From Jutongia huaianensis (GTDB taxonomy: Bacteria > Bacillota > Clostridia > Lachnospirales > Lachnospiraceae), in contig NZ_JACRSX010000027.1 in assembly GCF_014384985.1 (NCBI RefSeq), forward strand, positions 1 through 15,378: a DNA stretch of 15,378 nucleotides. The letters run 5' to 3'. Below the pieces are notes generated by a model. It made no database searches. It was not told the DNA's origin and saw only the letters and a list, made by a program, of their open reading frames with translations. Position 1 is the first letter of the stretch. Each line of letters starts with the position of its first letter. Both the position numbers and the translations under genes were made by a program. Positions 1-6,760 of the stretch are shown here, in pieces.

Positions 1-133
1 AACTTTTTCTAATAAACTGATTTATATTATCATCACACAATGTTAAATCAATCTCATTTTCCACCTTTGTCTTTCCTATTCTAAAACCAACAGGACTTCC
101 TTTGTATGAACAATAAGAGTATAACTCACACAT
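1..133 (-). CDS. N-terminal fragment of an unknown protein, cut by the window edge
   Basis: On the minus strand an ATG at 133-131 opens a frame of 44 codons with no stop up to the window edge. A GGAGG ribosome binding site lies at 143-148, nine bases before the ATG, which makes this a credible start although the frame is incomplete. The protein begins MCELYSYCSYKGSPVGFRIG and shows no signal peptide or membrane segment in the visible part. It starts 24 bases after the stop of the 360-residue GTPase-like gene and is almost certainly in the same operon. Bacterial GTPase conflict loci often carry a GTPase-associated protein next to the GTPase, and this could be one, but 44 residues are too few to assign a family. 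The flanking sequence beyond the window would settle its identity. Confidence 0.6.
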   Translation of the reverse strand, partial: MCELYSYCSYKGSPVGFRIGKTKVENEIDLTLCDDNINQFIRKS

Positions 134-157
134 ACTTTAAATGCCTCCATTTCTAGT

Positions 158-1240
158 TTAAAAATTTAATGGATTTTGAACAATTTCAAATCCTTCCTCA
201 TTCCTTATTAATTTTTTTCTTAGATTATCCTCTTCCTTTATAAAATCATCAACCGAGGCATAATTTAAAAAGTCTTCCACAAGATATTTCTGAATGAGCT
301 TTCCAAAAAATCCCAGTTTTTCCTTTTCATTCTCCATCACCCTTCGTAACATATATAAAATATACATTAACACATAAATCATTGGCTGCTCACAATATTG
401 TGGCTCCGGTCCATAAACATCCTCATTGCTAAAATAATATAGGGCTTCCTTGGGTGTTTTCCATTTTTCATCAAGGATAATTTCACCCTCATCGTCCCTA
501 CTAAAATGGTTAAAGTATACATTCCCCATAGTCATAATTGGAATAATGGCAATTTCTGCACCACCTTTGTTTGGACCATCAAAAAAATCAAAAATACCCT
601 TATATGCCTTTTTAATTTTAGTTGCCACTACGTCTAATTTTCCTTCTTCCCTATATTTTTCGCATTTCAATGGAACAAAGAGTATCATTTTAGGCTCATT
701 TTTATTAACTTCTATCTCTTTAATTATCTGATTAATCCTTTGGCTGTAATTTCTGCGATCATTATATTTTCCAATTTCTTCCGCACTGTTTGTTCTTGTT
801 CCTTCCATTAAATACGGTGTATCTATAGCAATGATAATCACATTACTTTTCAATAGATTTTCATTTATTTGTGTTCTATGTTCCTTATTTTCCCGGTCAT
901 TTCCCAGCCACTCACCTGGATAATCAATAAAATTGATAGTCATCATACCTTCCTGTCCAGATTTATTCTTTAATTTGATTCCAAAAGTATACTCATTCAA
1001 ATCTGATGTTGGCTTATCATCTGGTACAAGTCCTCTTTTTTTATTGTGATAATACTCTTGCATCTCTCTTTGTTTTTCCTCTATGATGAGCAATGTGTCA
1101 TCACCGACGGGGGTAATCATTAAATTGTCTTTTCCTAATGTTTCGTCAAAACACGCCTGCATTGCTGCAAGCACACTGGTCTTTCCGGTTCTACGCCCGC
1201 CAAACATCATTACATCCACATGTTTACTTGATTGATTCAT
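158..1240 (-). CDS. P-loop GTPase-like protein (possible DO-GTPase2-type)
   Basis: A cytoplasmic 360-residue protein with a clear Walker A/G1 loop, GGRRTGKTS, at residues 14-22. A G3-like DYPGE motif at 106-110 follows a beta strand (TINFI), and another hydrophobic strand (NVIIIAID) lies at 133-140. A strand ending in VPLKCEK at 189-195 sits where the G4 base-recognition motif is expected but is not a canonical NKxD, so nucleotide preference is uncertain. No signal peptide or membrane helix is seen. The start is supported by an AAAGGAG site six bases upstream. It follows the dynamin-like GTPase by 27 bases and precedes the truncated gene by 24. From memory, the motif pattern and pairing recall the double-GTPase (DO-GTPase) families described in bacterial NTP-dependent conflict systems. 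That family name is inference; P-loop NTPase is what the sequence shows. Confidence 0.8.
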   Translation of the reverse strand: MNQSSKHVDVMMFGGRRTGKTSVLAAMQACFDETLGKDNLMITPVGDDTLLIIEEKQREMQEYYHNKKRGLVPDDKPTSDLNEYTFGIKLKNKSGQEGMMTINFIDYPGEWLGNDRENKEHRTQINENLLKSNVIIIAIDTPYLMEGTRTNSAEEIGKYNDRRNYSQRINQIIKEIEVNKNEPKMILFVPLKCEKYREEGKLDVVATKIKKAYKGIFDFFDGPNKGGAEIAIIPIMTMGNVYFNHFSRDDEGEIILDEKWKTPKEALYYFSNEDVYGPEPQYCEQPMIYVLMYILYMLRRVMENEKEKLGFFGKLIQKYLVEDFLNYASVDDFIKEEDNLRKKLIRNEEGFEIVQNPLNF

Positions 1241-1267
1241 CTTTTTCTCCTTTTGTTCATTGATTCA

Positions 1268-3541
1268 CTACATCTTTATATTTTTTAGTGCAGAATTATC
1301 TTGTATTGTTTGTGTTACTTTTTTCCATGTTTTATATGCTTCTATGCTATTTATTTTCGATGCATATTGCTCCGCCCAGATATCAGGAATCCAATTCCCA
1401 TATAAATATTCCCATTCCGTCATTACGTCTTTATACGTTGTACTGCCTGAATAAGTTGCTCGATCGTGAAAATCTTTTGCTGCTGCAAACAAAGCTCTGT
1501 TGGGAACCTTAAATAATTCATTCAATTCCTTTCCCAAATCATCAAAAATCTCATTTATAGCCTTATCCAGCCAAAATATAATATCTTCAGATTGTTTTTC
1601 TCTATTGTTGGCATCTGAATCAATCTGCGGAGTCTGAGTATTAAGACTAAGATCAATCTGATCCAATTTATCTCTGACCTCATAAATCATAAATCCCTCA
1701 ACACTGATTTTAAATTTATGCAACTCCTGCATTGCTTTCGTAATCAGCGGATAATCCCCCGTATTGTTTCTTATTTTTTCTATAAATGTTTCAATCCACT
1801 CACTGGCATTTTTGTCGTTTTTACTCACAATATGCCCCAGCTTTCCCTTATCATCATCTGTCAGAGCATCAACAATAGATTGTTTAAACTGCTCGACTAA
1901 TTGATTAAGAATATCATCCAGTTCCATAAAATCATCTATGATGCTTATTCTGATTTTATTCGTACATTTTTCGTATACTTGTATCTGATTAATACTACCT
2001 TTTTCCAGTAATTCGATAACTTCTTCTTGACTTGGAACAAGTTTCAATATATTCTTCAATTTTTTATCACATTCTTCCTGAAATTCTTCAGATGGCTTAT
2101 TCCTCTTTTCATTCAATTCAAGAAAAATTTTGCGCACCCTTCCTAACATAATATCTAATGTTTCCCGAATCTCTGGACTCATTTCCTGTTTTATATCCTC
2201 ACTCGCACTATCAATAAAAACTTCAGAAAGGCTGGAAACTATATTTTTATATTTCCTAATCAAATCCTCTGCCAAATCATTCAAACCTTTTACAATAAAT
2301 CCATCAACTTTCTCAACTCTTTCTGTAAGTCCTGATAATACCGGCGAAAGTAAATTTTTTTCTACATTTTCGTGATCCATGCAATCTACATCTAATACCC
2401 CAGCAATTGCCATTTTACTATTGATTATATCCTCCTTAGTCTTTTCAATTACATCAGTATTTTTTCCATCTCCGTCTTTCACCCGGTTAATAACCCAAAA
2501 TAAAAGCTGTTCACAATATTGTGCCGATATCCGTTTCTGAATCTTACTAATAATATCTGTTTCTCTTGCTCCCAACCCTGCACGAAGTGCATCTGGTCTG
2601 TACATTAATATTATGGCATCAGAGTCGTTTTCTGCCGCATACAGCATATTTTCTTCAACCTTTATTGCTGTATCACCCAGCCCCTTCGTATCCACTAAAA
2701 CAATTTTTCCCGCATCTTTCTTTGGAAAAGCACAAATAATATTGGCACATTTCACTCCAAGATATTTATAATACATTTTGCCAGGATCAACACTGGAATG
2801 TTGTGCAACATACTGTTCAATCTCCTCCTGTGGGACAAATAATTTCTGTCCCAGACGTGATTTAATCTCATCATCATTTATGTGCTCTACATATTTTTTT
2901 AGTTGTTCTAATTTTCCTTTTGCGTTAGCATCTAATCCAATCTTACTGTCAATTTCACTTATTGGTATATTCGATGCATTAGAAAGATCTGATATTCTAT
3001 ATTTTACATAATCGCTGTTTCCAACAATTTCTTTTAAATAATCATTGATGATATCTAAAATCTCTGTACATGAATAGAATGTTATTTCAGCTTTAACCTC
3101 TAGAGCTTCTGGTGCATTACTGATAATTGATTTGGCTCCTGTACAATCTGAACCCTTTGCCGAAGGAATAACATCTCCTCCTAACCCACTAATCTGCTGA
3201 AGCACGCAGCTTTTTCCCTGTCCTGCTGCCCCAACAAAACTAATATTTAGGGTTTCACGGCTAAATCTATTCTTAACAATCTGTAATTTCTTCATATAGC
3301 AATCATATGCACTATAAAATGCACTGGTGTCAATTCTTCTAATCTTATTGGCCACTTCTGATTGTTGTCTCAGCATCATAATTAACGGATCATTAGACGA
3401 TACCTCTGAAAGGTTCTGTTTTATTTCTTCTATTTTTCCAATAGAAATCCGAATCTTCTCAACATTACTTTCAACATCATGAAGCTTTTTTAATTTTTCC
3501 TGCCTGTTTCGTACAATTTCATCAATTTTTTCTGAAGTCAT
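1268..3541 (-). CDS. Dynamin-like large GTPase
   Basis: A 757-residue protein with a helical, probably coiled-coil N-terminus (residues 1-70) and a GTPase domain at about 98-430. The domain has G1 GAAGQGKS at 104-111, a G2 threonine at 134 (DCTGAKS) and G3 DTKGLGD at 284-290. A strand WVINRVKDGD near 349-358 stands at G4 but reads NRVKD rather than N/TKxD. Residues 430-757 are highly charged and mostly helical, without membrane segments, as in the stalk of dynamin-family proteins. Such GTPases couple GTP hydrolysis to self-assembly or membrane remodelling, and some act in phage defence. Its start has a GAAAGGAG site six bases upstream. It lies 23 bases after the Mor-like regulator gene and is strongly AT-rich. 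An Era/dynamin superfamily GTPase is confident; the partner and target are unknown. Confidence 0.82.
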   Translation of the reverse strand: MTSEKIDEIVRNRQEKLKKLHDVESNVEKIRISIGKIEEIKQNLSEVSSNDPLIMMLRQQSEVANKIRRIDTSAFYSAYDCYMKKLQIVKNRFSRETLNISFVGAAGQGKSCVLQQISGLGGDVIPSAKGSDCTGAKSIISNAPEALEVKAEITFYSCTEILDIINDYLKEIVGNSDYVKYRISDLSNASNIPISEIDSKIGLDANAKGKLEQLKKYVEHINDDEIKSRLGQKLFVPQEEIEQYVAQHSSVDPGKMYYKYLGVKCANIICAFPKKDAGKIVLVDTKGLGDTAIKVEENMLYAAENDSDAIILMYRPDALRAGLGARETDIISKIQKRISAQYCEQLLFWVINRVKDGDGKNTDVIEKTKEDIINSKMAIAGVLDVDCMDHENVEKNLLSPVLSGLTERVEKVDGFIVKGLNDLAEDLIRKYKNIVSSLSEVFIDSASEDIKQEMSPEIRETLDIMLGRVRKIFLELNEKRNKPSEEFQEECDKKLKNILKLVPSQEEVIELLEKGSINQIQVYEKCTNKIRISIIDDFMELDDILNQLVEQFKQSIVDALTDDDKGKLGHIVSKNDKNASEWIETFIEKIRNNTGDYPLITKAMQELHKFKISVEGFMIYEVRDKLDQIDLSLNTQTPQIDSDANNREKQSEDIIFWLDKAINEIFDDLGKELNELFKVPNRALFAAAKDFHDRATYSGSTTYKDVMTEWEYLYGNWIPDIWAEQYASKINSIEAYKTWKKVTQTIQDNSALKNIKM

Positions 3542-3564
3542 CTTTTTCTCCTTTCAACGTCTAT

Positions 3565-3858
3565 CTACACACTTTCTTCTCCCACGCACATCTCGCCCTG
3601 ATTGGCTTCCGCCAGCATTTTCCGTACATACCGCTCGCTGTAGCCAAACTTTTTTGCAATATCAGATATCTTCTTTTTCCCTTGAAGATGACTGATCTCC
3701 TGCATTACATATTCTTTGGAATAAAGCTTCATAGGGAATACAAACTGCTGCCCCTTGAACCGTTCATAAAACTCTTCGATGCGCTCTTTGCCAATAATTT
3801 CTGCAATTTCTTCATATACACCGGCATACACAGGTATGGGTTCCTGTTTTTCTTCCAT
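3565..3858 (-). CDS. Mor-like helix-turn-helix transcriptional regulator
   Basis: A 97-residue protein resembling the Mor/C transcription activator family of phage Mu and its small chromosomal relatives. Residues 14-36 form a helical segment (VYEEIAEIIGKERIEEFYER). A GQQFVFPMK strand-turn, as in the Mor dimerisation domain, follows at 36-44. A C-terminal helix-turn-helix (ISDIAKKFGYSERYVRKML) covers about 64-82. The ATG is preceded by an AGGCGGTG site six bases upstream and by a good promoter at 3882-3910. As first gene of the minus-strand operon ahead of two GTPases, it is probably the operon's own regulator. Its base composition is closer to the housekeeping genes than to the AT-rich GTPase genes that follow, so it may have a different origin. 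Mor-like fold is likely; activator versus repressor is unknown. Confidence 0.75.
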   Translation of the reverse strand: MEEKQEPIPVYAGVYEEIAEIIGKERIEEFYERFKGQQFVFPMKLYSKEYVMQEISHLQGKKKISDIAKKFGYSERYVRKMLAEANQGEMCVGEESV

Positions 3859-3881
3859 TTTTTTCCACCGCCTTTACTATT

Positions 3882-3910
3882 ATTTTAGCAAATCGCCCTG
3901 TCGTTGTAAG
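3882..3910 (-). promoter_or_regulatory. Predicted sigma-A promoter of the Mor-GTPase operon
   Basis: On the minus strand a CTTACA -35 element (3905-3910) is followed after 17 bases by a TAAAAT -10 element (3882-3887). A TG lies one base before the -10 hexamer, an extended -10 arrangement. Transcription would start near 3875, giving a leader of only about 16 bases that holds the ribosome binding site of the Mor-like gene. The region just upstream, GACAACTTACAACGACA, contains two similar half sites and could bind a regulator. This is motif reading only. Confidence 0.5.
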
Positions 3911-3970
3911 TTGTCATTTTCCTATGTCTTTTCTCTTGAATATTTCCAATATAATCCACTGGAAAAACAG

Positions 3971-5845
3971 CTATTTGGTTTTACCCGGCAGAAAGAGATC
4001 TTTGTGCAGATTAGTCTCGTTAATAGTCAGCAGATACCAGTATTTTTCTCTCCGGTTATATGCATTCCACAGAACAATTCCGAGAAAAAATATCAGGCAA
4101 AACGCTGGGTGCATTAAAGTCAGGATTACCCCGGCGAATGTCAGACCGATGCCCAGTATCTCATAAATTGTTGTCATCTTTTTGGGATATTTTTGCGCAG
4201 TTTTTATATTCTTATCACTGCAGGTCTCCAGAGCATTTATATAGTTTTGTGCATTTTCCGTGCGGCCCTTTTGCTTCACAAATTCTATTGCCTGACGGAT
4301 TTCATCCACATCATGCAGATTGGTGCGAAGATACACTTTGTCAAATATTGCTGCATCTTCCTGAGTCCATATGGTATCGATCCGTTTTTTGATCTCATCC
4401 ACAAATGGCTGTTTATTTTCTTCCAATGCATCATAAGCAGCAATGCGTTCTGTCATTTTTTGACAAACTTCCTCCGATGCCTCTGTGATATTCGGACACA
4501 ATCTTGCAATACAGTCTTTTTCCAGTTGATCAAACACCTGACTTGACGTAACATTTAAAGCATTCATTACAACCCGGATCTGTTTTTTTGCCTCCTGGGC
4601 CTTTTCTTCATTCTGTTTTGCCTCGCCAAAATAATATCTGCTCAATATATTGTCAACATCCTCCTGGGAATATTCGACACCATATCGGCCGGCAATTTCC
4701 CAGATTCCTTTTTCTTTTATCACCTGCTTCTTTTGTATATCCGGTGCATCGTAATCCATAAATTTATGAAGAACCCGTTTTATTGCAGCTTCCTCCGTGC
4801 ACAGCAGATACTCTTCGGTAATGCGAACCAATTCATCATAATTGATCTGATCATATACTTCACTTTCTTCAACCCCACACTCCTGCATAGCATAATAAAT
4901 TGTTTCCTTTAGTTCCTCAACCTCCTGAGGCCCCTGCTGCTTTGCTGTTTCATATTCACTTTGGAACACCTTTTCAAAACGCGTCCAGTAGCTCTCAAGA
5001 TCCGAGAAACAATTTCCAATATTACAGACATGCATCCGCTCTTCCGAATAGTTATCAAAGATATAACCTAAAATCCACTGTGTCGGACATGTAAGAACTG
5101 CCTGTATCAGTAAATCTTTTCTTTTGTCCGGATATTTCTTTGCATTTTCAAATAATGCACTTGCCCTGTCTACGTCAAAACCGGACTCATAATATCCGGA
5201 ATAATATGTATTCACCAGACTCATATGATTATCGAAAATCTCAAAAATAGAATTCCTGATCCCCATTACCAGGGAATCCTTCGTATCCGAATTATATAAG
5301 CCGGCTTTTTTAGCCGCTGCTGCAATGGAACTTCCGGCATCTCCCAGAGTATTTACCAGACTATGTGCCATTCCTGTGGTTGCATTCAGAGCGCCCGCCT
5401 TTACGCTTCCTTTGATCGCCCCGGAAATACCAAAACCACCACCGATAAATTTTCCCCGGTATGCCTTTCTTGCCTCCCGGTATGCCTTCATGGCATTCTT
5501 ATCTTGAGTGATCTCCATAATTCGATATTCAATCCGTTCCACACTCTCGTCAAGATAACTCATATCGACACACTGCCTGATATAATCTCCTCTGGAGATA
5601 TCGTATATTTCCATAGAAGCCAGCCTGCCATATAATTCATCGACGACGTATTGGTCAATCAATCCATATACAACCTCATCCAGTTTTTCCAGCACTGCTT
5701 CAATTCCAAAGCAGCGGTCATACCAATGTTTAAATTCTTTTATCACCTGCATGCTTGCCTGTCCTGCCCGATGCTGCATATTCCTGTATCGAATGTATGC
5801 ATTCGGAATCGATATTGTCCTATTAAATAATGTAAAATCAGCCAT
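3971..5845 (-). CDS. Unknown protein with glycine-rich segment and C-terminal membrane hairpin
   Basis: I do not recognise a family with confidence. The chosen start is the ATG at 5845 because a GGTGAT match to the anti-Shine-Dalgarno sequence lies four bases before it. An in-frame ATG at 5857 has an AGG only one base away. Using numbering from 5857 (628 residues), residues 1-135 are charged and helical. Residues 137-186 form a glycine/alanine-rich segment with spaced glycines (GGGFGISGAIKGSVKAG) like a glycine zipper. Residues 190-560 are charged and helical. Two membrane segments lie at about 565-581 and 584-599, separated by a short turn, with a basic and aromatic tail. The bulk is probably cytoplasmic, anchored by the C-terminal hairpin. 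It lies downstream of the YARHG membrane protein, probably in the same transcript. A membrane-acting or scaffold role is possible but unproven. Confidence 0.75.
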   Translation of the reverse strand: MADFTLFNRTISIPNAYIRYRNMQHRAGQASMQVIKEFKHWYDRCFGIEAVLEKLDEVVYGLIDQYVVDELYGRLASMEIYDISRGDYIRQCVDMSYLDESVERIEYRIMEITQDKNAMKAYREARKAYRGKFIGGGFGISGAIKGSVKAGALNATTGMAHSLVNTLGDAGSSIAAAAKKAGLYNSDTKDSLVMGIRNSIFEIFDNHMSLVNTYYSGYYESGFDVDRASALFENAKKYPDKRKDLLIQAVLTCPTQWILGYIFDNYSEERMHVCNIGNCFSDLESYWTRFEKVFQSEYETAKQQGPQEVEELKETIYYAMQECGVEESEVYDQINYDELVRITEEYLLCTEEAAIKRVLHKFMDYDAPDIQKKQVIKEKGIWEIAGRYGVEYSQEDVDNILSRYYFGEAKQNEEKAQEAKKQIRVVMNALNVTSSQVFDQLEKDCIARLCPNITEASEEVCQKMTERIAAYDALEENKQPFVDEIKKRIDTIWTQEDAAIFDKVYLRTNLHDVDEIRQAIEFVKQKGRTENAQNYINALETCSDKNIKTAQKYPKKMTTIYEILGIGLTFAGVILTLMHPAFCLIFFLGIVLWNAYNRREKYWYLLTINETNLHKDLFLPGKTK

Positions 5846-5870
5846 CTTTATCACCATGCCTTTCCATAAA

Positions 5871-5890
5871 CCGCAGTTTCTCCACTGCGG
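5871..5890 (-). other. Perfect hairpin between the YARHG gene and the downstream gene
   Basis: CCGCAGT and ACTGCGG form a perfect 7-bp stem (5871-5877 and 5884-5890) around a 6-base loop, about 20 bases after the YARHG stop. On the minus strand it is followed by TTTATGG rather than a full run of T, so it is a poor terminator. It may attenuate transcription or protect an mRNA end between the two genes. It sits 15 bases before the region that starts the next gene. Confidence 0.5.
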
Positions 5891-5909
5891 ACGTATTCTT
5901 TTCTCCCAA

Positions 5910-6542
5910 TCACTCGTGTTTTTGTATAAATGCTATATTTCTGCGTTCCAGCTTACTTAGTTCCGTAGCGTCCGAAAAGTCCTCCGGCGCAATGCTTGGG
6001 GTATACCAGTCCTTCCGGTCAAAATAATCCTGTAATTCCTGATCCTGAAACATTCTGCCGTGACGCGCATAAATCTCATTCCGGGCAATTCTCAGCTTTT
6101 TAGCGCCAAGCTTCTTTAAATCTTTTTCTTTCAGTTTGCGTTTGGAACTCATGGGCAGAATATATTTTTTCTGAGAGACGTTCTTATCCTCTAACGTATT
6201 CCCATCCGCATCTTCGGAATCATCATATTCCTCATCCTGGTCATCATAATCTGCTTCCGTGTCATCATAGCTCCACCCAATGTCATCCTCCAAATCGGAA
6301 TAATCGGAGTCGTCATTTTGTGTTTCCTGAGATTGCTCTGTCTTTTTTTTCGTCCCGTCATTTTCCGCATCCTGAAACATCTGAATCGAACTCATCCCCA
6401 CCCAGAGAATCACAAATACGATCAGATACGCCTTCTTTTTCTGCATTTTCACCGACCAGGGACTCCCATAAAATGTGATATGATCATTGATAACGCCACC
6501 AATGATCGAACTTAAGATCAACATAATAACAATAGCTATCAT
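5910..6542 (-). CDS. Two-helix membrane protein with extracellular YARHG domain
   Basis: A 210-residue protein. Hydrophobic helices lie at about residues 2-19 and 38-54, separated by a short loop containing KMQKKK. By the positive-inside rule this loop is cytoplasmic, which places both ends outside. Residues 57-118 are a low-complexity acidic linker rich in Asp and Glu (for example DDTEADYDDQDEEYDD). The C-terminus, about 150-207, carries the YARHG signature (RNEIYARHGRMF at 154-165), a domain found on extracellular bacterial proteins and thought to be involved in peptidoglycan binding or metabolism. Upstream purine runs AAGGAGG (11 bases from the ATG) and AAGGAA (5 bases) support the start. 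It is divergent from the surface-protein gene at 6761 and precedes the glycine-rich-segment gene by about 50-60 bases. YARHG identification is firm, function is not. Confidence 0.88.
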   Translation of the reverse strand: MIAIVIMLILSSIIGGVINDHITFYGSPWSVKMQKKKAYLIVFVILWVGMSSIQMFQDAENDGTKKKTEQSQETQNDDSDYSDLEDDIGWSYDDTEADYDDQDEEYDDSEDADGNTLEDKNVSQKKYILPMSSKRKLKEKDLKKLGAKKLRIARNEIYARHGRMFQDQELQDYFDRKDWYTPSIAPEDFSDATELSKLERRNIAFIQKHE

Positions 6543-6673
6543 ATCTGTTCCTTCCTCCTTTTCCTATGTCTTTTTCCTTGCTTTTTTCCATTTCATATCT
6601 GCATTTTTATTCTAACCCCGGCTGTCCTTTTGATTTTTATTTTTTTTCGCACATAGAGTCTCTGATAGGGATA

Positions 6674-6702
6674 TTGCAAAACGATATTATTTCCTGCATA
6701 AT
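6674..6702 (+). promoter_or_regulatory. Predicted promoter of the surface protein-kinase operon
   Basis: TTGCAA (6674-6679) and CATAAT (6697-6702) are separated by 17 bases, matching sigma-A spacing with 4/6 and 5/6 consensus bases. Transcription would start near 6709, leaving a leader of about 50 bases before the ATG at 6761, with the site GAGGAG five bases before the start. The rest of the 218-base divergent region at 6543-6760 is AT-rich with T runs at 6632-6647. No convincing -35/-10 pair for the minus-strand YARHG gene was found, only a TAGAAT -10-like hexamer. Confidence 0.45.
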
Positions 6703-6760
6703 AAAGGATGAGATTTTTACATAAAATAACAATGTCTTATATACGAAACGAGGAGAAGTT

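Noticed and set aside
3943..3965. Inverted repeat TTTCCA/TGGAAA downstream of the glycine-rich-segment gene as a terminator
   Set aside because: The stem is only 6 bp, AT-rich, with an 11-base loop and no clean T run on the minus strand.
3779..4117. A plus-strand open frame across the Mor-like promoter region and the 3' end of the neighbouring gene
   Set aside because: It overlaps two better supported minus-strand genes and has no credible ribosome binding site or domain.
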